Positions 53,012 to 61,765 of a stretch of DNA of 64,000 nt are shown here, piece by piece; the first letter of the stretch is position 1, and each line of letters begins with the position of its first letter. Source of the stretch: Phytoactinopolyspora halotolerans (GTDB taxonomy: Bacteria; Actinomycetota; Actinomycetes; Jiangellales; Jiangellaceae); contig NZ_JAAGOA010000007.1 of assembly GCF_010550675.1 (NCBI RefSeq), positions 222,001 to 286,000 on the forward strand. Direction: 5' to 3'. The position numbers and the translations under genes were made by a program. The notes below the pieces were generated by a model that was given only the letters and a program-made list of their open reading frames with translations, did not search any database and was not told the origin of the DNA.

Positions 53012-54058
53012 TCAACCTTTCACGCCTGAGCCGATATTCGAGGAGGTGAAGTAGCGCTGGAACACGATGAAGAGCCCGACGGCCGGCGCCGCCAGCACCA
53101 CCGCGCCTGCCAGCACCGCGCCGAAGGGGTTCGCGGCGGTGGCGGCGACGTTGGAGATGTAGTTCGCCAGGGACACGGCCAGCGGCTGCTTCGAGGCGTC
53201 CTTGGTGATCAGGAACGGCCAGAGGAACTCGTTCCACGGCCCGATGAACGTGATCAGGACGACCGTCACCAGTACCGGCCGCACCAGCGGCAATGCGACG
53301 CTGCGCAACAGCCGCAGCTCCCCGGCGCCGTCGACGCGGGCAGCGTCGAACAGGTCCCGCGGCAGCTGCAGGAAGTACTGCCGGAACACGATCACCGCAG
53401 TCGAGTTGATGGCGAACGGAAGGATCATGCCGAGGTGGGTGTCGGCCAGCCCGTAGTCACGAGCGATCAGCACGTACAGCGGGATCATGAGCAGCTGGAA
53501 CGGCACCACCTGCACGAGCAGTGCCAGCGCGAACGTGAGGCCGCGGCCCCGCCACTGAAGTACGGCGAGCGCATAGCCGGCGAGCACGCCGAACACCACC
53601 GTGCACCCGATGACGCCGCCGGTGAAGATCCCTGAGTTCACCAGACCTTGGAGGAGGTCGATGCGGCTGTTGATGTCGGCGTAGTTGTCGAGGGTCAGAT
53701 TCGATGGGTCGGGAAATGCGCCGGTCGGTGTGGGGTCCGGCTCGGCCTGCAACGAACCGATGATCATGTAGTAGAACGGAAACAGGAACGCGATCGCGCC
53801 GGCGGCGAGCACGACGGTGCGCAATACCGTCTGCGCACGGCTCGTCCCGTCGCCGCTCAACTTCACTGGTCGCGCTCCGCTCCTCGCTCCCTCCGCGGGC
53901 GGCTCCACTCGTCCCTCGCTCCACCGACCACTCCGCTCGCTCGTCCCGTCGCCGCTCAACTTCTCTGGTCGCGCTCCGCTCCTCGCTCCCTCCGCGGGCG
54001 GCTCCACTCGTCCCTCGCTCCACCGACCACTCCGCTCGCTCGTCCCGTCGCCGCTCAT
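53012..54058 (-). CDS. MalG-type sugar ABC permease with 33-residue N-terminal repeats
   Basis: A 348-residue CUT1 permease: six membrane segments and EAA loop (DAARVDGAGELRLLRSVALPL). Residues 1-72 are two 33-residue basic, hydrophilic repeats (each opening SGDGTSERSGRWSEGRVEPP) plus the start of a third, coded by near-identical 99-base DNA repeats. The permease proper begins only near residue 75. The ATG at 54058 overlaps the MalF stop; a later start inside the repeats is possible but no better site was found. Confidence 0.87.
   Translation of the reverse strand: MSGDGTSERSGRWSEGRVEPPAEGARSGARPEKLSGDGTSERSGRWSEGRVEPPAEGARSGARPVKLSGDGTSRAQTVLRTVVLAAGAIAFLFPFYYMIIGSLQAEPDPTPTGAFPDPSNLTLDNYADINSRIDLLQGLVNSGIFTGGVIGCTVVFGVLAGYALAVLQWRGRGLTFALALLVQVVPFQLLMIPLYVLIARDYGLADTHLGMILPFAINSTAVIVFRQYFLQLPRDLFDAARVDGAGELRLLRSVALPLVRPVLVTVVLITFIGPWNEFLWPFLITKDASKQPLAVSLANYISNVAATAANPFGAVLAGAVVLAAPAVGLFIVFQRYFTSSNIGSGVKG
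53839..54053. repeat. Tandem 99-base repeats inside malG-type gene III
   Basis: Full units at 53856-53954 and 53955-54053 differ at one base (98 of 99 identical), and the last 17 or so bases of another unit precede them from about 53839. The unit length is divisible by three, so each copy adds 33 residues in frame. Confidence 0.92.
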
Positions 54059-54999
54059 GTTTCATCACCGCCTGCCAAGCGGCGCTGCAGCCAGCCGATC
54101 AGTAGCACGAAGACGATCAAGATCACTCCGATGGCGGCGGCCACGTCCGGCGAGTTCTGCTCGATCCCCAGCTGGTACATGAGCAACACCGGCGACATCG
54201 ACGCGCCGTTCGGGCCACCACCGCCGGTGAGCAGGTAGGGCTCGGTGAAAAGGTTGGCGCCGATGATGGTGGACAACAGCAGCACCAGGACGGTGGCCGG
54301 CCGCACCGCAGGAATGGTGATGGAGAAGAAGGTCCGGATCTTTCCCGCGCCGTCGGTCGCGGCCACCTCGTACAGCTCCCTCGGCACGTTCTGCAACGCC
54401 GCCAGGTACAGCAGGATGTAGAAGCCGAGTTGTTTCCACGTGACGTACAGAGCGATGGCCGGCATCGCCCAGGTCGAGTTGATCAGCCACGACGGGTCCG
54501 GCGCGAGCGGTCCCAGCACCCGGTTGACCAGGCCATTGCTGTTGAACAAGAACAGCCACACCCCGACGACGGCCACCGACGCCGTCACGTACGGCACGTA
54601 ATAGCCGACACGCAGGAACGTGCGCAGCCGCGTGGCCTGGTTCAGGGCCGTGGCCAACAGCAGCGACAGCGCCACCGTCAGCGGCACGTTGATGAGCAGG
54701 AACACCGCGACGTTGCGGAACGAGCGCCACACGTCCGGATCGCCGAGCACGTCGCGGTAGTTGTCGAGCCCGACGAAAGGGCGGTCCACCTCGGCGCCGG
54801 GAGCGGCGAAGAAGTAGTCGTGGAACGAGATCCACACCGCGAAACCCAGCGGGAAGGCGAACACGGCCAGCACGAACGCCAGGTACGGAGAGCTGAAGAG
54901 CAGACCCAGCGGCTGGCGGCCGAGCAGCCCACGACGTCTCCGCCGGACGGGAGACCTGTATCGGGCTCCCGCCCGGTGGCCAGCGGGGACGGTGGTCAT
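54055..54999 (-). CDS. MalF-type sugar ABC permease of operon III
   Basis: A 314-residue CUT1 permease with a basic N-terminus, six membrane segments and the EAA motif (YEVAATDGAGKIRTFFSITIPAV). Stop and MalG start overlap by four bases. Confidence 0.92.
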   Translation of the reverse strand: MTTVPAGHRAGARYRSPVRRRRRGLLGRQPLGLLFSSPYLAFVLAVFAFPLGFAVWISFHDYFFAAPGAEVDRPFVGLDNYRDVLGDPDVWRSFRNVAVFLLINVPLTVALSLLLATALNQATRLRTFLRVGYYVPYVTASVAVVGVWLFLFNSNGLVNRVLGPLAPDPSWLINSTWAMPAIALYVTWKQLGFYILLYLAALQNVPRELYEVAATDGAGKIRTFFSITIPAVRPATVLVLLLSTIIGANLFTEPYLLTGGGGPNGASMSPVLLMYQLGIEQNSPDVAAAIGVILIVFVLLIGWLQRRLAGGDET

Positions 55000-55019
55000 G
55001 CCGGACGCCGGACGCCGGC

Positions 55020-56369
55020 TCAGGACTGACCGACGAGGTCGTCGATCTCCACGGCGGCATCCTGCAGCGTCTGGCCCAATTCACCCTCGCCGGAGATGAC
55101 GGCTCGTGAGTAGGCGTCGCGGAAGGCCTGCCAGACGGCCACCGAGTTCGGCACGTTCGGCACCTCGACCGTGCGGGACGCCTGCTCGCCGAAGGCCTCG
55201 TACGCGGGGTTCTCCGCGAAGTAGTCCGGGTAGGTCTCGGCGAGGTCCTGGCGCATCGGCATCTGTCCGGTGATCTCCAGCAGCTTCCCGTCCTGCTCCT
55301 CGCTCGTGGCGAACTTCAGGACGTCCCATGCCGTGTCGCGGTTCTCGCATGCGGTGTACAGGCCGATGTTCTTCGCGTCGCTGAACGTGTAGGTCTCCTC
55401 CGGCGGGGTGCCGCCCGACGTCGGGACCGGCACGGCGCCCCAGTCGACCTGTTCGCCATACACGGAGATGGCCCACGGGCCGACGATCGCCATCGCGGCC
55501 TCGCCGTCGGCGAACGCGTCGCCCTGATACTGCTCGCGGCCGGCCAGTTCCTCGTCGTACAGCGTCTTCCAGAACTCGGCGACGGCGAGTCCGGCGTCGC
55601 CGGCGAACGTCGCCGAGCCGTCCTCCACCAACTGTGTACCCCCGGTCTCAGCGGCATAGAGCGGGTAGAAGTCGAACCAGCTCTGGAAGAACTCGCTGGT
55701 AGGCGCCGGCCGGATCGCATTCGGGGCGGCGCCGCTGGACACCAGCCTGCGCGCGGTGTCCAGGAACTCGTCGTGCGTGCCGAGCGGCGGGTTCTCCGGA
55801 TCGAGGCCGGCCTCGGCGAACATCTCCTTGTTATAGAAGATCATGACCGGGTTCGACTTCCACGGCATCTGGACGTACTCGCCATCGGCCGACTGGTACT
55901 GGGCGGCCACATCGCCGGTGCGCTCCTCGATGTAGGTCGCCCCGTCCTCGAAGCTGGAGAGCGAGACCAGGCCGCCTTGCTTCTCGAAGTCCGGCACGGC
56001 CACGGGTGCCGTGTTGAAGATCAGGCACGGTGCGTTGCCGGCGGCGATGGCGGCGGAGATGACCTCCTCGCTGCTGTCGCCGGCCGGGATCTCCTGGGCC
56101 TCGATCTGCTCGTCCGGATGGCCGGCGTTCCACGCCTCCACCATCTGCTCGCCCCAGGCGATCTCGGCTTCGTTGTTCGAGTACCAGATGGTGATGTCGC
56201 CACGGGCCTCGCCGGCCTGGGCGTCGTCGTTGTCGCCGTCTCCGTCGCCGCCACCGCATGCGGCCAGGACCAAGGCGCCCGCGACGGCGAGCGCCATTCC
56301 CGCGGCCGCGGCGGGCCGTGCCGTGGTCTCCCGGGCATTGTGAACGTTGACTGTGGTGCGTCGTTGCAC
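55020..56369 (-). CDS. Sugar-binding lipoprotein of operon III
   Basis: A 449-residue family 1 solute-binding protein. Signal peptide with lipobox VLAACGG (Cys near residue 38); the mature region has an Asp/Gly-rich spacer (GGGDGDGDNDD) before the binding fold (RGDITIWYSNNE). GTG at 56369 follows GAGGAGA at seven-base spacing; the frame opens at 56510 inside the LacI gene. Likely ligand: a beta-mannose-containing oligosaccharide, inferred from GH130. Confidence 0.9.
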   Translation of the reverse strand: MQRRTTVNVHNARETTARPAAAAGMALAVAGALVLAACGGGDGDGDNDDAQAGEARGDITIWYSNNEAEIAWGEQMVEAWNAGHPDEQIEAQEIPAGDSSEEVISAAIAAGNAPCLIFNTAPVAVPDFEKQGGLVSLSSFEDGATYIEERTGDVAAQYQSADGEYVQMPWKSNPVMIFYNKEMFAEAGLDPENPPLGTHDEFLDTARRLVSSGAAPNAIRPAPTSEFFQSWFDFYPLYAAETGGTQLVEDGSATFAGDAGLAVAEFWKTLYDEELAGREQYQGDAFADGEAAMAIVGPWAISVYGEQVDWGAVPVPTSGGTPPEETYTFSDAKNIGLYTACENRDTAWDVLKFATSEEQDGKLLEITGQMPMRQDLAETYPDYFAENPAYEAFGEQASRTVEVPNVPNSVAVWQAFRDAYSRAVISGEGELGQTLQDAAVEIDDLVGQS

Positions 56370-56383
56370 TGTTGTCTCCTCTG

Positions 56384-57445
56384 CTATGGGGTCCTCGGAG
56401 CCGGACCGGAGGACTTCCGCCGCACGAACCGTGCGGGTGGGAGATCCACGTCTTCGGTCGGATCCCCGGCGATCATCCGCAGCAACACACGGGCCGCGGC
56501 CGAGCCCCACCTGACCGGGTCGGCCACGATGGTGCTCAACGCCGGGTACACGTGTTCGCCGATGTCGGTGCCGTCGAACCCGGTAATGGACAGATCACCC
56601 GGCACGTTCAAGCCGGCGTGCTGCGCCACCCCCAGCCCGGCGATGGCCATCGGGTCGTTGGCGTAGACGATGGCGGTGGGCCGGTCCGGCCCGGCGAGCA
56701 GGTGGCGGGTGGCGCGCGCTCCGTCGGCCGCCTTGAAATCGGTCTCGATCACGAGATCGGGCTCCAGGCCGGCTCGCCGCATGGCCGTATCGAAGGCCTG
56801 CCGCCGGTGACTGCCGTGCAGCATGCGGGCCGGCCCTGCGACGTGGGCGATCCGGCGGTGACCGAGGCCGGCCAGGTGGTCGACGGCTTCCTCGATGCCC
56901 GCGGCGTCTTCCATGGCGACCGCGGGGATGCTCGACACGCCGGGCCGTGACTCGGGGCGGCCGAGCGTGACCGCAGGCAGGCCGAGCTCCTGCACGAGGC
57001 CGAGACGCAAGTCGTCGTGGCGGAGGTCGGTGATGAATGCGCCGTCGATGCGGCCGTCGGCCACGAGCTTGCGATAGCTGGCCAGCTCCTCCCTTTCGTT
57101 CGACACCACGCTCAGCACCAGCGCTTGGCCCGCTGGGGAGAGCTCCCGCTCCACGCCGGCGATGAACGAGGGATAGAACGGGTCTGAGGTGATGATCTCC
57201 GGATCCCGGGTGATGACCAGGCCGAGCGCGAACGACCGGGCGACGCTGAGCGAACGCGCGCGGACGCTGGGCTGCCATCCCAGCTCCTCCGCTATCGCCA
57301 GGATGCGTTCTCTGGTCTGTGGCGCCACGCCCGGACGATTGTTCAGCGCGAAGGACACGAGTCCCTTGCTGACGCCCGCATGGGCCGCGACGTCGGCGAT
57401 GGTGGGTCTGGCTCTTGCCACGTTGCCCTCCGCACTGAGGTTCAC
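56384..57445 (-). CDS. LacI-family regulator heading operon III
   Basis: A 353-residue repressor: DNA-binding headpiece PTIADVAAHAGVSKGLVSFALNNRPGVAPQTRERI and a periplasmic-binding-protein-like sensor domain (LGLVITRDPEII, AFITDLRH, ITGFDGTDIGEH). It is followed after 14 bases by the binding-protein gene on the same strand, so it is the first gene of the operon it presumably represses. Two CCGG-centred operators lie just upstream. Confidence 0.93.
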   Translation of the reverse strand: MNLSAEGNVARARPTIADVAAHAGVSKGLVSFALNNRPGVAPQTRERILAIAEELGWQPSVRARSLSVARSFALGLVITRDPEIITSDPFYPSFIAGVERELSPAGQALVLSVVSNEREELASYRKLVADGRIDGAFITDLRHDDLRLGLVQELGLPAVTLGRPESRPGVSSIPAVAMEDAAGIEEAVDHLAGLGHRRIAHVAGPARMLHGSHRRQAFDTAMRRAGLEPDLVIETDFKAADGARATRHLLAGPDRPTAIVYANDPMAIAGLGVAQHAGLNVPGDLSITGFDGTDIGEHVYPALSTIVADPVRWGSAAARVLLRMIAGDPTEDVDLPPARFVRRKSSGPAPRTP

Positions 57446-57454
57446 CCCGGCACT

Positions 57455-57490
57455 TTAACCGGTTTAGAGCTCAGAGTCTATACCGGTTTA
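57455..57490. promoter_or_regulatory. Pair of LacI operators upstream of operon III
   Basis: TTAACCGGTTTA (57455-57466) and TATACCGGTTTA (57479-57490) are two CCGG-centred palindromes with one mismatched pair each. Their centres are 24 bases apart and they lie 9 to 45 bases upstream of the LacI start. The central CG and A/T flanks are the LacI-family pattern, and the spacing of a little over two helical turns favours cooperative binding. They indicate autoregulation. Confidence 0.7.
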
Positions 57491-57551
57491 AATGCTGCGT
57501 GAAGAGCGAGCGATTCAGCGGGCGGCCCGACCCGGCCGGGACCATACGCAG

Positions 57552-57587
57552 CCGGGTGGCCCGGGAACGAGTCCCCGGGCCACCCGG
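57552..57587. terminator. Strong hairpin terminator of the ThuA-GSDH operon
   Basis: Perfect 14-base arms CCGGGTGGCCCGGG (57552-57565) and CCCGGGCCACCCGG (57574-57587) flank an eight-base loop, 22 bases beyond the stop codon at 57610. There is no T-run, but the stem is among the most stable in the window and can act on both strands. Confidence 0.78.
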
Positions 57588-57609
57588 ATTTCGCGGTGTG
57601 GTTCAGCTA

Positions 57610-60600
57610 TCAGCGAGGCGCGCCGCCGCGGGCGACGTCGCTACGGGCTGCGGCGCGGTTGATATCACCTGCCTCGCGCCGGGTGAGGACGTCCTCGTCC
57701 ACGAGTTGGTCGGTCACCTCGCGGACGTGCCGGATGAACGCACCGCGGTTCTCCCACTCCTCGTCATCGAGGATGCGGTCGTTGACGGTGCAGCCATCGC
57801 CGACGTCGTAGTTCTGCACACCACTGTCGACGTCACCGACGAACACGGTCTCCCGCTGATCCGAGTCGGGGCACGCGGACACCTCGCCGGCGGCCAGCTC
57901 CATCCAGTTGACCCGCACCGGAGCGTCCGGGAAGACCAGGTGCAGCGGGAAGGTGCCCTCGGTCTGGCTCAGATCGAACGTGACGTTCTGCCAGGCCGCG
58001 ACGTCGTCGCCGATCACAATGGTGCCGTCGTTGCCCTGGTCGGACGAGTCCACGGCCACCGGCCCGCCGTCCTCGTCGAAGCGATACCAGGCGAGGTTAC
58101 CGCCGCCGACGTCGCCGCCGCCCGGCTCGGCCACCAGGGACTGGATCTCGTCTGCTGTCAGGGCCCGGTCGAAGATGTTGAAATCGTCGACCGCTCCGTT
58201 GAGCAGCGGATCCGCGGACCACTGCGACTCGCCGATCCAGTTCTGCGGGGTCTCCCCCAGATCGGACGGGCTCAGCGTCATGTTGGTGTTGGTTCCGATC
58301 GGCTCCCCGTCCAGATACAGCGTGCCGGTGGTGCCGGACAGGGTCACGGCGACGTGGTGCCAGCCCTCGGTCGGCAGTTGCTGCGAGCCGTTGATCTGCT
58401 GCTCACCGGAGCCGGTCGTGATCGCATACCGGAGGTTGTTCGTACCGCCGGCGCTGGGCGTGAGGAACATGTAGTTGGTCGTGCCCGAGCCGAAGTCGAA
58501 GACCCGGGTCCACGTCTGACCACCGTCCCAATCCACCCACGCGGAGATGGTGAAGTCCTCCACCTCGCTGACGATGCCCTGCGGCAGCTCCACGTACTCC
58601 AGCGGGCTGCCACTGTTGAGCTGCACGGCGCTGCCGAAACCGTCCGGACCGTCGGTCCGTCCGACCTCGACCTGGCCTTCGATCTGTGCGGTGCCCAGCA
58701 GCTCGCCGTCCGGCGAGTCGCGGCGCACCTCGACCGTGGCGTCGGTGGCTGCCGCCGCGCGCAGCGTCATCTCACCGATGCCGTCGAGGTTGTAGGGCTC
58801 GTACGACGCCCACGCGCCGCCCTGACCCGTGATCGCCTCGCCGCCGCCGGTCTCCGAATCGTTGGCGTCGCTGACGCCGATCTGCGACGAATCGCTGAAG
58901 TGTTCCGCCTCCTTGCGGTGTTGCTGCAGGAAGTGCGTCACGCCACCGGTCAGCTGCGGCGCCCCGGACTCGCCGCCGAGGTCGGTGTAGCTGGCGGTGA
59001 CCGTCAGGGCGATGTCGGCGGCGTCGCCGTGCTCCGCGTCCGATTGAGTGACGAGCACGCCCTCACACCCGGTCTGGGTTTGGCCGGGATGGACGTGGGC
59101 GTTGCCGCCCTCGTCGTGGTACAGGCCTTGCTGGACGGTGACCCGCTCGCAGTCGATATCGTCGCCGGAGCCGTCCTCCGCGTCCGAGACGGACACCTGG
59201 TACGGAATCTCGTCTCCCCAGCCGAAGACCTGGCCGTTGGCGGGTAGCTCGATCGTCACCTCGGGACGGGTGTTCCCGGCCGTGATGGTCAGGTTCGAAC
59301 TGCTGGACCGCCCGGACGGATCGGTGACGGTCAACCGCACCAGGTACTCACCGGGCTCGGTGAAGGTGTGCGTCGGGTTCGGATCATCCGACGTCGTGCC
59401 GTCACCGAAGTCCCACGAGTAGGTCAGCTCGTCGCCGTCCGGATCGTGGCTGCCCTCGCTGGAGAACGCGACCTCCAGCGGAGCGGGTCCGGAGTCCCGG
59501 TCGGAGCCGGCCTCGGCCACCGGGGTGCGGGCACCCTTGGTGTAGTTGATCTTGTACAGGCCCGAGTCCGGGTTGACGTTCTCACCGGCGTAGTTGAAGT
59601 CGATGCCCCACTCGATCAGGTACATCGCGCCGTCCGGCCCGAACTCCATGTCGTGCGGGCTACGGAACAGCGTGCTCGGCATGAACTGCTCGAAGCTGTC
59701 GTAGTCGCCGTTCTCATCCAGCCGGAGCATGCCGATCCAGTTCCGCGACCACTCCATGACGAACACCGCGTCGTCGTAGTACTCCGGGAACTGCCCGTCG
59801 CCCAGCAGATCCGCGTCGTAGTGGTAGACGTCTCCGGCGAACGCGGAGCGGCCACCACCGCCGGGGATCTCCGGGAACTCCGGCGACGTACCGTACGGGT
59901 ACCAGATGAACGCGTCCTGGGCCGGCGGGACCACCTCCAGACCGGTGTTGAACGGCGAGTCGTTGCGCGGCCCGTTCTCGCAGTCGAAGAACTCGCCCGG
60001 CGTGCTGGTGGCGAAGTCCCATTCCCGGTACGCCTGGTTGTCGGCGATGCAGTACGGCCAGCCGTAGTTGCCCGCCTCCCGGATCTGGTTCCATTCGTCG
60101 TATCCGCGCGGGCCCCGGTTCGGGTTGTCGCTGCCCGCATCGGGGCCGACCTCGCCGGCGTAGACCCAGCCGGTCTCGTCGTCGACGGCGATCCGGAACG
60201 GGTTGCGGTGACCCATGGTGTAGATCTCGGGACGGGCGCCCTCGGTGCCCGGTTCGAACAGGTTGCCCTCCGGGATCGAGTACGAACCGTCGTCCTCCGG
60301 ACGGATCCGGATGATCTTTCCGCGCAGATCGTTGGTGTTACCGGAGGTCCGACGCGCGTCGTAGGAACGCTTGGCGTCCTCGCTCTGGTACTGGTCGTAG
60401 ATGCGTCCGTCGATCGGGGCGAAGCCCTGGGACGCGAAGTGCGCGGTGTCGTCGCCGGTGGAGATGTACAGGTTGCCGTCGGGGCCGAACGTCATCGAAC
60501 CCGCCGAGTGGCAGCACACCTCCCGCTGGTGCGGTATCTCCAGCATGACCTCTTCGGACTCCATGTCCAGGCTGTCTCCGTCCACGGTGAACCTGGAGAC

Positions 60601-61689
60601 GTGCTGTACCTGCGGCGACGGAGCGCTGTAGAACAGGTAGAGCCACTGGTTGTCCTCGAAGTCGGGGTCCAGCGCGATGCCGAGCAGGCCGTTCTCATTG
60701 CCCCGGTGCACCGGGATCTCGCCCGCCACCTTCACCGCGCCCGACTCCGGGTCGTAGATCTTGACCGTGCCGCCCAGCTCGACGTAGAAGACCCGTCCGT
60801 CGGGTGCGACGGCCAGCTCCATCGGGTTGGCGGTGTTGTCGTCCAGCGCCACCTTCTCGAACGACGCCTCGGTGGGGAGACCTTCGCGCGGTTCCCCGCA
60901 GTCGCCCTCGGCGACGCCGGCCGCCCACTCGATGCCGCCGAGGATGTGCTCGCGCATGAGCGGCTCGTCGTAATGCTCGGCGTTGTGGCCCAACGCCGAG
61001 TACCAGGTGCGCCCGCCGTCGAAGTTGGAGCACCAGGCGATCGGGTGGTCCTCACCCATCGCACCCGGCCCCGGGTTGTACGTCGACTCGTCCAGGGTGG
61101 CCAGGACGTGCACCTTCTCCCGCGGGTTCGCGGTGAAGTTGTACCACTCGTCGGTGCGGACCCATTCGGCCGGCAGCTCGGCGGTGGACGGATGCGTGGC
61201 GTCCTCGATCCGCACGGTGGCTTCCTGGAACTGGTCCGCCCCGGACGGATGATTCATGAAGAACGCGTCACCCATCAGATCTGACCACCAGGGCCAGTCC
61301 GTCTTGTCCATGTTCGACGTCGAATGCAGCCCGACGAAACCACCGTCACGCTGGATGTACCGCTCGAACGCGTGCCGCTGGTCGGTGTTGAGCGTGTTCT
61401 CGCCGTCGGTGAAGAACACGATGGCCTCGTACTCGGCCAGGCCTTCGTCGGTGAAAACCGAGGCGTCCTGGGTTTCGGTCACCGAGAAGTTGTTCTCCGC
61501 GCCGAGTTCCTCGACAGCGGAGATGGCCGCCGGGATCGAACCGTGCCGGAAGCCGGTCGTCTTGTGGAAGAACAGCACGTCGTACTCATGCTCGTCTGCC
61601 TGTGCGGAACTGAGGGTGACCGCCGGCAGGGCCGAAGCCAGAAGAGCCGTCACCACCGGGAACAGGATGGACCGATAACGTCGTCGCAT
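57610..61689 (-). CDS. Secreted ThuA - glucose/sorbosone dehydrogenase - PKD - CBM6/LamG multidomain protein
   Basis: A 1359-residue exported protein. Signal peptide 1-31; ThuA-like domain about 35-260 (FHKTTGFRHGSIP, GGFVGLHSTSN); six-bladed glucose/sorbosone dehydrogenase propeller about 276-715 (ENGLLGIALDPDF, GPDGNLYISTGDD, MGHRNPFRIAVD); PKD domain about 722-803 (WDFGDGTTSDDPNPTHTFTEPG); beta domain to about 920; CBM6-like segment from 925, interrupted after about 1003 by a LamG-like module (to about 1227), with the CBM6 tail at about 1232-1265; C-terminal helical domain about 1290-1353. It probably oxidises sugars at the cell surface. The ATG at 61689 follows GAGAGG. Confidence 0.88.
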   Translation of the reverse strand: MRRRYRSILFPVVTALLASALPAVTLSSAQADEHEYDVLFFHKTTGFRHGSIPAAISAVEELGAENNFSVTETQDASVFTDEGLAEYEAIVFFTDGENTLNTDQRHAFERYIQRDGGFVGLHSTSNMDKTDWPWWSDLMGDAFFMNHPSGADQFQEATVRIEDATHPSTAELPAEWVRTDEWYNFTANPREKVHVLATLDESTYNPGPGAMGEDHPIAWCSNFDGGRTWYSALGHNAEHYDEPLMREHILGGIEWAAGVAEGDCGEPREGLPTEASFEKVALDDNTANPMELAVAPDGRVFYVELGGTVKIYDPESGAVKVAGEIPVHRGNENGLLGIALDPDFEDNQWLYLFYSAPSPQVQHVSRFTVDGDSLDMESEEVMLEIPHQREVCCHSAGSMTFGPDGNLYISTGDDTAHFASQGFAPIDGRIYDQYQSEDAKRSYDARRTSGNTNDLRGKIIRIRPEDDGSYSIPEGNLFEPGTEGARPEIYTMGHRNPFRIAVDDETGWVYAGEVGPDAGSDNPNRGPRGYDEWNQIREAGNYGWPYCIADNQAYREWDFATSTPGEFFDCENGPRNDSPFNTGLEVVPPAQDAFIWYPYGTSPEFPEIPGGGGRSAFAGDVYHYDADLLGDGQFPEYYDDAVFVMEWSRNWIGMLRLDENGDYDSFEQFMPSTLFRSPHDMEFGPDGAMYLIEWGIDFNYAGENVNPDSGLYKINYTKGARTPVAEAGSDRDSGPAPLEVAFSSEGSHDPDGDELTYSWDFGDGTTSDDPNPTHTFTEPGEYLVRLTVTDPSGRSSSSNLTITAGNTRPEVTIELPANGQVFGWGDEIPYQVSVSDAEDGSGDDIDCERVTVQQGLYHDEGGNAHVHPGQTQTGCEGVLVTQSDAEHGDAADIALTVTASYTDLGGESGAPQLTGGVTHFLQQHRKEAEHFSDSSQIGVSDANDSETGGGEAITGQGGAWASYEPYNLDGIGEMTLRAAAATDATVEVRRDSPDGELLGTAQIEGQVEVGRTDGPDGFGSAVQLNSGSPLEYVELPQGIVSEVEDFTISAWVDWDGGQTWTRVFDFGSGTTNYMFLTPSAGGTNNLRYAITTGSGEQQINGSQQLPTEGWHHVAVTLSGTTGTLYLDGEPIGTNTNMTLSPSDLGETPQNWIGESQWSADPLLNGAVDDFNIFDRALTADEIQSLVAEPGGGDVGGGNLAWYRFDEDGGPVAVDSSDQGNDGTIVIGDDVAAWQNVTFDLSQTEGTFPLHLVFPDAPVRVNWMELAAGEVSACPDSDQRETVFVGDVDSGVQNYDVGDGCTVNDRILDDEEWENRGAFIRHVREVTDQLVDEDVLTRREAGDINRAAARSDVARGGAPR

Positions 61690-61765
61690 AGTCCTCTCAC
61701 CGTCGCTCGTTTCGGATGGGAATTCGAAGAACGTCGAGCACTCGTGTGTTGCCGGAGAATCATGG

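Noticed and set aside
53856-54053. Could the 99-base repeats be a CRISPR array?
   Set aside because: The units are directly contiguous with no variable spacers, are coding and in frame, and no cas genes are present.
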